Source: Gammaproteobacteria bacterium
Lineage (GTDB): Bacteria; Pseudomonadota; Gammaproteobacteria; Arenicellales; JAANXG01
Assembly (NCBI GenBank): GCA_018263405.1
Contig: JAANXG010000006.1
Location: forward strand, 1-13,383
Length of the DNA: 13,383 bases
Direction of reading: 5' to 3'
In this document: positions 1 through 3,766 of the stretch, piece by piece
Layout of the letters: each line of letters begins with the position of its first letter
Position numbering within the stretch: position 1 is the stretch's first letter
The notes under the pieces: generated by a model
Seen by the model: the letters and a program-made list of their open reading frames with translations, nothing else
What the model was told of the DNA's origin: nothing
Databases searched by the model: none
Program-made: the position numbers and the translations under genes

Positions 1-113
1 CTCGCTTGAATTGACCGGGCCAGTCCTGCGCTCGCGTGCCTTGGCGATCGGCTTTTCCGATCCCGCTGAACGTGTGTGTATTTATGCCCAAGGGTACTAA
101 GTCCGACAGGCTC
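1..113. other. Region downstream of rpmE with no supported gene
   Basis: This is the left edge of the window, just beyond the rpmE stop codon. I see no convincing gene in it. One plus-strand frame is open from position 2 to a TAA at 98-100 (about 32 codons), so it could be the tail of a gene entering from the left. The peptide is not one I recognise, and an open frame this short is expected by chance. A 6-bp stem (GATCGG, loop CTTTT, CCGATC, 46-62) lies where an rpmE terminator would be expected. On the minus strand it is not followed by a T-run, so it is not a standard intrinsic terminator. Confidence 0.4.
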
Positions 114-317
114 CTAGCGGCGGTTGTATTTTTCCTTAAAACGGCCGACGCGACCGGCGGTATCCACGATCTTCTGTTTGCCGGTATAGAACGGGTGGCA
201 GGCCGAGCAGAGCTCCACGTGGAGTTCCCGGCCGAGTGTAGACCGCACCTTGAATTTGTTGCCGCAGGCGCAGAGGACGTCGATTTCGCCGTATTGGGGA
301 TGGATGTCGGATTTCAT
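114..317 (-). CDS. rpmE: 50S ribosomal protein L31, zinc-binding type
   Basis: This is a 67-residue protein of the large ribosomal subunit, located at the central protuberance, where it helps bridge the two subunits. The sequence opens with MKSDIHPQYGEI and has the family's two cysteine pairs: C16 and C18 in a CxC, and C37 and C40 in a CxxC. These four residues are the zinc ligands of the C+ form of L31, as opposed to the zinc-independent paralogue made under zinc starvation. The length is normal. The ATG lies 12 bp downstream of the rho stop codon, and a GAG about eight bases before it is the only Shine-Dalgarno-like stretch. The spacing suggests co-transcription with rho. The stop is TAG at 114-116. 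A larger plus-strand open frame over the same bases (36-431) is an antisense shadow. Confidence 0.97.
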   Translation of the reverse strand: MKSDIHPQYGEIDVLCACGNKFKVRSTLGRELHVELCSACHPFYTGKQKIVDTAGRVGRFKEKYNRR

Positions 318-329
318 GTCGTTTCTCGA

Positions 330-1592
330 TTAGCGCCTCATGGACTGGAAGAATTCCGTGTTCGTGGTGGTGGCTTTCAATTTGTCCAGCAGGAATTCGA
401 TCGCATCGATGTCTTCCATGGGGTGCAGTAGTTTTCGCAGCAGCCAGATTTTCTGCAGTTCATTGGGGTCCGTAAGCAGTTCTTCGCGGCGGGTTCCGGA
501 ACGGCTGATGATGATCGATGGGTAGACCCGTTTTTCCGCGATGCGGCGGTCGAGATGAATTTCGCTGTTCCCGGTGCCTTTGAACTCCTCGTAAATCACG
601 TCATCCATTTTCGATCCGGTATCGACAAGGGCGTTGGCCAGAATCGTGAGGCTGCCGCCTTCTTCGATGTTGCGCGCCGCGCCGAAGAATCGCTTCGGTT
701 TCTGCAGGGCATTGGCGTCCACGCCGCCGGTCAGGACCCTGCCCGATGTCGGTTGAACGGTGTTGTAGGCGCGGGCCAGGCGGGTAATGGAATCCAGCAG
801 AATGACAACGTCCATTTTGTGCTCAACAAGGCGCTTGGCCTTCTCGATGACCATTTCGGCAACCTGGACGTGCCGCGCGGCGGGTTCGTCGAATGTTGAC
901 GACACCACTTCGCCTTTTACCGAACGATCCATCTCGGTGACTTCTTCCGGCCGTTCGTCGATCAGTAGGACGATGAGAAAACACTCCGGGTGACTGGCTT
1001 TGATGGAGTGGGCGATCTGCTGAAGTAAAACGGTTTTACCGGCCTTGGGGGGTGAAACGATCAAGCCGCGCTGTCCCTTGCCGATAGGAGAAATCAAGTC
1101 GATGACCCGCGCGGTGAGATCCTCCGAGGAACCGTTCTCCTGCTCGAGACGAAGCCGTTCGTCGGGGTGCAGCGGAGTCAGGTTTTCGAACAAGATCTTG
1201 TTCTTCGCGTCGTCCGGCCCCTGATAGTTGATGGTTTCGACTTTGAGCAGCGCGAAGTAACGCTCGGAATCCTTGGGTGGGCGGATCAGTCCGGTGACGG
1301 TGTCGCCGGTCCTCAGGTTAAAGCGGCGAATCTGGCTGGGTGACACGTAGATATCGTCCGGCCCCGCTATGTAAGAGCTGTGGGCGGACCTCAGGAAGCC
1401 GAAGCCATCCTGCAATATTTCCACGACGCCTTCGCCGGTGACGTCCTCGCCTTTTTTGGCCTGGGCTTTGAGTATCGCGAAGATCTGGTCCTGCTTGCGC
1501 ATCCGCCCGAGGCCTTCGAGCTCCAGGGAGCGGGCCAGATCGACAAGGTCCGTAGGGGGTTTTTTCTTTAAATCTGCGAGGGATAGAGACAT
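330..1592 (-). CDS. rho: Transcription termination factor Rho
   Basis: Rho is the hexameric, RNA-dependent ATPase that translocates along nascent RNA and releases RNA polymerase. This protein has 420 residues against 419 in E. coli and aligns almost without gaps. The N-terminal helical domain (about 1-48) carries the MRKQ motif. The cold-shock-type primary RNA-binding domain (about 50-130) contains GFGFLRS. The RecA-type ATPase follows, with the Walker A motif PPKAGKT near residues 181-187, the LLIDERPEEV segment, Walker B around VVILLDSITRLARAYNT, and the LTGGVDANAL loop. One oddity is YPSIII before SRSGTR, where E. coli has a D at the last of those positions. The ATG at 1590-1592 has no recognisable Shine-Dalgarno sequence; a small hairpin (1614-1629) lies just upstream. 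A leader of roughly 240 nt precedes the gene (see the promoter entry). E. coli rho also has a long leader used for autogenous control, so similar regulation is plausible here but not shown. Confidence 0.98.
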   Translation of the reverse strand: MSLSLADLKKKPPTDLVDLARSLELEGLGRMRKQDQIFAILKAQAKKGEDVTGEGVVEILQDGFGFLRSAHSSYIAGPDDIYVSPSQIRRFNLRTGDTVTGLIRPPKDSERYFALLKVETINYQGPDDAKNKILFENLTPLHPDERLRLEQENGSSEDLTARVIDLISPIGKGQRGLIVSPPKAGKTVLLQQIAHSIKASHPECFLIVLLIDERPEEVTEMDRSVKGEVVSSTFDEPAARHVQVAEMVIEKAKRLVEHKMDVVILLDSITRLARAYNTVQPTSGRVLTGGVDANALQKPKRFFGAARNIEEGGSLTILANALVDTGSKMDDVIYEEFKGTGNSEIHLDRRIAEKRVYPSIIISRSGTRREELLTDPNELQKIWLLRKLLHPMEDIDAIEFLLDKLKATTTNTEFFQSMRR

Positions 1593-1613
1593 TGCTGTGA
1601 AACCGCGAAACAG

Positions 1614-1629
1614 GCGCCCTGACAGGCGC
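1614..1629 (-). other. Small hairpin just upstream of the rho start codon
   Basis: GCGCC and GGCGC (1614-1618 and 1625-1629) form a 5-bp GC stem with a 6-base loop. It sits about 20 bases upstream of the rho ATG in a leader that lacks an obvious Shine-Dalgarno sequence. The motif CAGGCGC also occurs twice in direct orientation here (1611-1617 and 1623-1629). The hairpin could influence translation initiation of rho, but this is inference from position alone. Confidence 0.3.
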
Positions 1630-1659
1630 TGCGTCGGAAGAAAAATAAAGGATTGTTTT

Positions 1660-1689
1660 CTGGTTTAAAGTAAGGTGGAGCTGGTTTAA
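1660..1689. repeat. Two 9-bp direct repeats in the rho leader, 21 bp apart
   Basis: CTGGTTTAA occurs at 1660-1668 and again at 1681-1689. The 21-bp period is about two DNA helical turns, which would place both copies on the same face. They lie in the A/T-rich part of the rho leader, on the mRNA side of the larger inverted repeat. They could be a protein-binding pair in DNA or repeated elements in RNA, but nine-base repeats also arise by chance. Confidence 0.3.
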
Positions 1690-1705
1690 GAAGAAGGAAA
1701 CCGAG

Positions 1706-1766
1706 CTCCCGCGAGCATAGCACGTACTGGATCGAGCGTCTAGCACTGCATTGGCGCTCGCGGGAG
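1706..1766 (-). repeat. Perfect 11-bp inverted repeat in the rho leader
   Basis: CTCCCGCGAGC (1706-1716) and GCTCGCGGGAG (1756-1766) are exact reverse complements separated by 39 bases. In the rho leader transcript this would form a strong GC-rich stem closing a 39-nt internal segment. On the 3' side, in the minus direction, come pyrimidine-rich bases rather than a clean U-run, so it is not a standard intrinsic terminator. A second hairpin (GGGGCG, 4-base loop, CGCCCC; 1785-1800) lies further 5' in the same leader. Placement between the candidate promoter and rho suggests a structured, possibly regulatory 5' leader. Confidence 0.55.
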
Positions 1767-1839
1767 GTTGCTTGGATCGGTAACGGGGCGCACCCGCCCC
1801 AACGGCGATGACGACCGCAGTCTGCCGCCCGATCACGTC

Positions 1840-1867
1840 AGTATAGCGGCGGCCGGGGTGCGGTAAA
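1840..1867 (-). promoter_or_regulatory. Candidate sigma-70 promoter for rho-rpmE
   Basis: Read on the minus strand, TTTACC (1862-1867) and TATACT (1840-1845) are separated by 16 bp. They match the -35 consensus at 4 of 6 positions and the -10 consensus at 5 of 6. Transcription would begin near 1833 and give a rho leader of about 240 nt. The promoter lies between the stop of the MttB-family gene and rho, so rho-rpmE need not depend on transcription from that gene. No terminator for the MttB-family gene is evident. Confidence 0.5.
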
Positions 1868-1884
1868 AGTCCTCTACATACCTA

Positions 1885-3489
1885 TCAGGTATCGAACTGT
1901 ACCGGCAACATCGCTTCGCGCGGAAATCTAACGCCGAAATCCGCCCTGATCTTGTCGTCCAACGTTCCGTCCAGAAGAGTCCCAGGTTCGCTGTTTAGAA
2001 TCCCGCTAACGACTTTTCTCGCTTCCTCAACCAAAATGGGCGAGCCGACTTCCGCCCACTCTTTCGGGCTTTGGCGGTTTGATAAGTTTGGATACTCGAA
2101 TTCCGTCTGCATCAAGGACAAAGTTTGTTCGTGGGACAGATAATGCCCTGGGCCGTTTTCACAGACATCCTGTATGACATTCAAAGCGATCGTATCGTCA
2201 TTGACCTCGATGCCACGCACCGTTCTGATGGCGGCCCCAAGCGAATCATTATCGATCACCAGGCTCTCCAAGCTAAACCCCAATAAGCTCGCCATCATGC
2301 CGGCGGATTCATAAATCATGTTCGCGCCGGTGTTGCCGACTAACGCATGACTGTATCCGCGCTCCATCCCGGCTTGTTGGTCGGGCATCTTGGAGTCGCT
2401 CATTCCCGAGCAAACACCGCCGGTCAAGTCGTAAAAGTGAGCCATCTGCGCGCAGGCCGACATCAATAGAGACTGTTCACCGCTGCCGCCGCTCATGGCT
2501 CCGGTCCGCAGGTCGGACACAAACGGCCACGGACCGGCAATGGCCGGATGACCCGGCACAATGGCGTTGACGTAAACCAGCGCGCCGATCACTTCCGCCA
2601 CTTCCTGCACGATCGTTCCCGCCAGGGGCACGGGGCTGGTGGCGCCCGCTTGACCAGCTGCCAGCAACAACACCGGCATGCCGCCGCTAACCGCCGCCTC
2701 GAGGCACCGGCAGGCATCCTCGGCAAAGTTTAAAGGCGGCACCACGAAGCAATTCGTCATGCTGACAAAAGGCCGTTCGCGCCATTGTTTTTCGGACCCT
2801 GCTATGGCGTGAAGCATCTTGAGAGATTCGTCTACATGTGTAGGGTCCACCCAGCTCGAACCGATATGTTTAGTGGTGCCGCTTACACAGGCGTAGCATG
2901 TATTGAAATCCAGGTCCCTGGACTCCTCCATGTCCCGTGCAACCACGGGGCGCTGGAAAAAGCTAATGTTCTCCATTTCATGGGCGACCCGGGCGATGTG
3001 GTACAAGTCGAGCAAGGTCGAGTCCCGATACTCGCCGGTAACGGCATCCACCATATACACCGCCGCCCCGCCCGTGCCGTAATAAATATTCCTGCCCCAC
3101 GGCTCCAGGTCGTGTTTGGGATCGCGGCCGTGTACCACGAAATGCCGGCCGGCTTGAGCGATGGTGTCTTCAACCAGAGACCTGGGAAACTTCAGACGGC
3201 CGTTCTCGAAAATGGCACCAACGGCCACACACACGTCCACGCATGAAGGAATTGCGCCGGCAAAACCAACGGTTTCCAAGACCTCCAGCACCGCCTCGTG
3301 TATTTTGTCGATATCCGTATCGTCGAGAACCCGATACCGACCGCCGGGCAATCCAACTTGGATGGCTCGTTCGGCCTTGTTTTGGGGCGCACTGCGCCTG
3401 GCTCGGCGCCCGGCGCTGCCGCCGGCTCGCTTACGCTTTATCGCCGCTTGATCTTGAATATTTCGTCTTTCAACCTTTCTCGCCCACAA
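1885..3489 (-). CDS. MttB-superfamily (trimethylamine/glycine betaine) methyltransferase, non-pyrrolysine type
   Basis: This 534-residue protein belongs to the trimethylamine methyltransferase MttB family. Supporting features are the N-terminal GGRYRVLDDTDIDKIHEAVLEVLE-type segment, the glycine-rich YYGTGGAAVYMVD stretch, the SDLRTGAMSGGSGEQ segment, and the overall length. Characterised members move a methyl group from a methylated amine to a corrinoid protein. Archaeal MttB uses pyrrolysine at an in-frame UAG, while MtgB-type homologues lack it and act on glycine betaine. This reading frame has no internal amber codon and ends with TGA, so it is the non-pyrrolysine type; its substrate is not determinable here. 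The start is uncertain. The best candidate is TTG at 3487-3489, directly preceded by an in-frame TAA, with no clear Shine-Dalgarno and no ATG before the conserved domain. Residues 5-45 are very rich in Arg and Lys. The gene is divergent from the DMGDH-like gene, and no corrinoid partner is encoded nearby. Confidence 0.85.
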   Translation of the reverse strand: MWARKVERRNIQDQAAIKRKRAGGSAGRRARRSAPQNKAERAIQVGLPGGRYRVLDDTDIDKIHEAVLEVLETVGFAGAIPSCVDVCVAVGAIFENGRLKFPRSLVEDTIAQAGRHFVVHGRDPKHDLEPWGRNIYYGTGGAAVYMVDAVTGEYRDSTLLDLYHIARVAHEMENISFFQRPVVARDMEESRDLDFNTCYACVSGTTKHIGSSWVDPTHVDESLKMLHAIAGSEKQWRERPFVSMTNCFVVPPLNFAEDACRCLEAAVSGGMPVLLLAAGQAGATSPVPLAGTIVQEVAEVIGALVYVNAIVPGHPAIAGPWPFVSDLRTGAMSGGSGEQSLLMSACAQMAHFYDLTGGVCSGMSDSKMPDQQAGMERGYSHALVGNTGANMIYESAGMMASLLGFSLESLVIDNDSLGAAIRTVRGIEVNDDTIALNVIQDVCENGPGHYLSHEQTLSLMQTEFEYPNLSNRQSPKEWAEVGSPILVEEARKVVSGILNSEPGTLLDGTLDDKIRADFGVRFPREAMLPVQFDT

Positions 3490-3532
3490 TTAATAGAGGT
3501 GCCCTACAGTCTTTAAGGAGCAATTAGCAAGC

Positions 3533-3562
3533 AGTATGCCTGCCGGTCCGGCATGGGAGCAA
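3533..3562 (-). promoter_or_regulatory. Weak candidate promoter for the MttB-family gene, with palindromic spacer
   Basis: On the minus strand, TTGCTC (3557-3562) and CATACT (3533-3538) are 18 bp apart, each matching consensus at 4 of 6 positions. The spacer contains the 13-bp palindrome TGCCGG-T-CCGGCA (3541-3553). Transcription would start near 3526, about 37 nt before the TTG start codon. A palindrome between -35 and -10 is a position used by several regulator families. The promoter match itself is weak. Confidence 0.3.
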
Positions 3563-3566
3563 GCGA

Positions 3567-3594
3567 TTGATTTTCAACCATTGGTCAATATAAT
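3567..3594 (+). promoter_or_regulatory. Candidate sigma-70 promoter reading toward the DMGDH-like gene
   Basis: TTGATT (3567-3572) and a perfect TATAAT (3589-3594) are separated by 16 bp. Transcription would start near 3601 and leave a leader of about 166 nt before the ATG at 3767. That leader would include the LysR-like fragment, so this promoter may originally have driven that regulator gene. It overlaps the palindrome at 3582-3600. Confidence 0.5.
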
Positions 3595-3600
3595 TGACCA
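3582..3600. promoter_or_regulatory. Palindromic operator candidate over the -10 box
   Basis: TGGTCAAT (3582-3589) and ATTGACCA (3593-3600) are perfect reverse complements separated by ATA. The 19-bp element encloses the TATAAT box of the plus-strand promoter, which is a classic site for a dimeric repressor. The half-sites contain TGGTC/GACCA, which resembles GntR-family operators, but the spacing differs from the usual GT-N3-AC core, so the regulator family is not assigned. No intact regulator gene is present in the window. Confidence 0.55.
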
Positions 3601-3689
3601 GGCCGCTCGTCTATTACTTCCTCTGACCGCTATCCGAGCTTTTGAGGCGACGGCCCGACATTGTCAAGTTTACCGAATGGGTTGCAGAC
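3593..3689 (+). pseudogene. Remnant of a GcvA-like LysR regulator N-terminus
   Basis: The frame through 3608-3661 reads RLLLPLTAIRAFEATARH. This is very close to the start of GcvA-type LysR transcription factors, whose first helix typically reads LPPLxALRAFEAAARH followed by LSFTRAA. Immediately afterwards the similarity continues only after a +1 shift at about 3662, where 3663-3689 reads VKFTEWVAD and corresponds to the SFTRAA stretch. That frame stops within a few codons. There is no room for the rest of a roughly 300-residue protein before 3767, and no proper start codon sits at the expected place; an ATT at 3593 stands where an ATG might have been. I read this as the decayed stub of a regulator that once lay beside these genes. 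The match is short and made by eye, so chance similarity is possible. Confidence 0.4.
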
Positions 3690-3766
3690 CCCCTTCTGTA
3701 AAAAGCATTGAATCAAAATAACAAAGCGGTTCAAACTTCCACAGCATTGGCATAAATCCAGAGCAT

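Larger units (their letters stand above)
3490..3766. other. Divergent intergenic regulatory region
   Basis: These 277 bp separate the two divergently transcribed methylated-amine genes and are more A/T-rich than the surrounding coding DNA. They contain a plus-strand promoter candidate with a palindromic operator across its -10 box, a 13-bp palindrome inside a weaker minus-strand promoter candidate, and a fragment resembling the N-terminus of a LysR-type regulator. Each is listed separately. From about 3690 to 3766 I see nothing beyond A/T-rich sequence and a weak CAGAG ahead of the next start codon. Confidence 0.6.

Noticed and set aside
46..62. Hairpin GATCGG-CTTTT-CCGATC as an rpmE terminator
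   Set aside because: No T-run follows the stem on the minus strand, so it lacks the hallmark of an intrinsic terminator.
36..431. 131-codon plus-strand open frame at the left edge
   Set aside because: It lies antisense to rpmE and the end of rho, which are certain, and its peptide resembles no family I know.
1785..1800. GGGGCG/CGCCCC hairpin as a terminator for the MttB-family gene
   Set aside because: No T-run follows and it lies downstream of the rho promoter candidate, so it fits better as part of the rho leader.
1318..1836. 172-codon minus-strand frame overlapping the rho leader and the 5' part of rho
   Set aside because: It could mimic a leader peptide gene, but its ATG falls at the predicted transcript start with no ribosome site, and most of it is an off-frame reading of rho.
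1885..3489. Pyrrolysine-containing MttB
   Set aside because: The reading frame has no in-frame TAG and the window has no pyl genes.
3662..3667. Perfect minus-strand TTGACA as a -35 box for the MttB-family gene
   Set aside because: No -10-like sequence occurs 16-18 bp downstream; the nearest hexamers are TCAAAA and CAAAAG.
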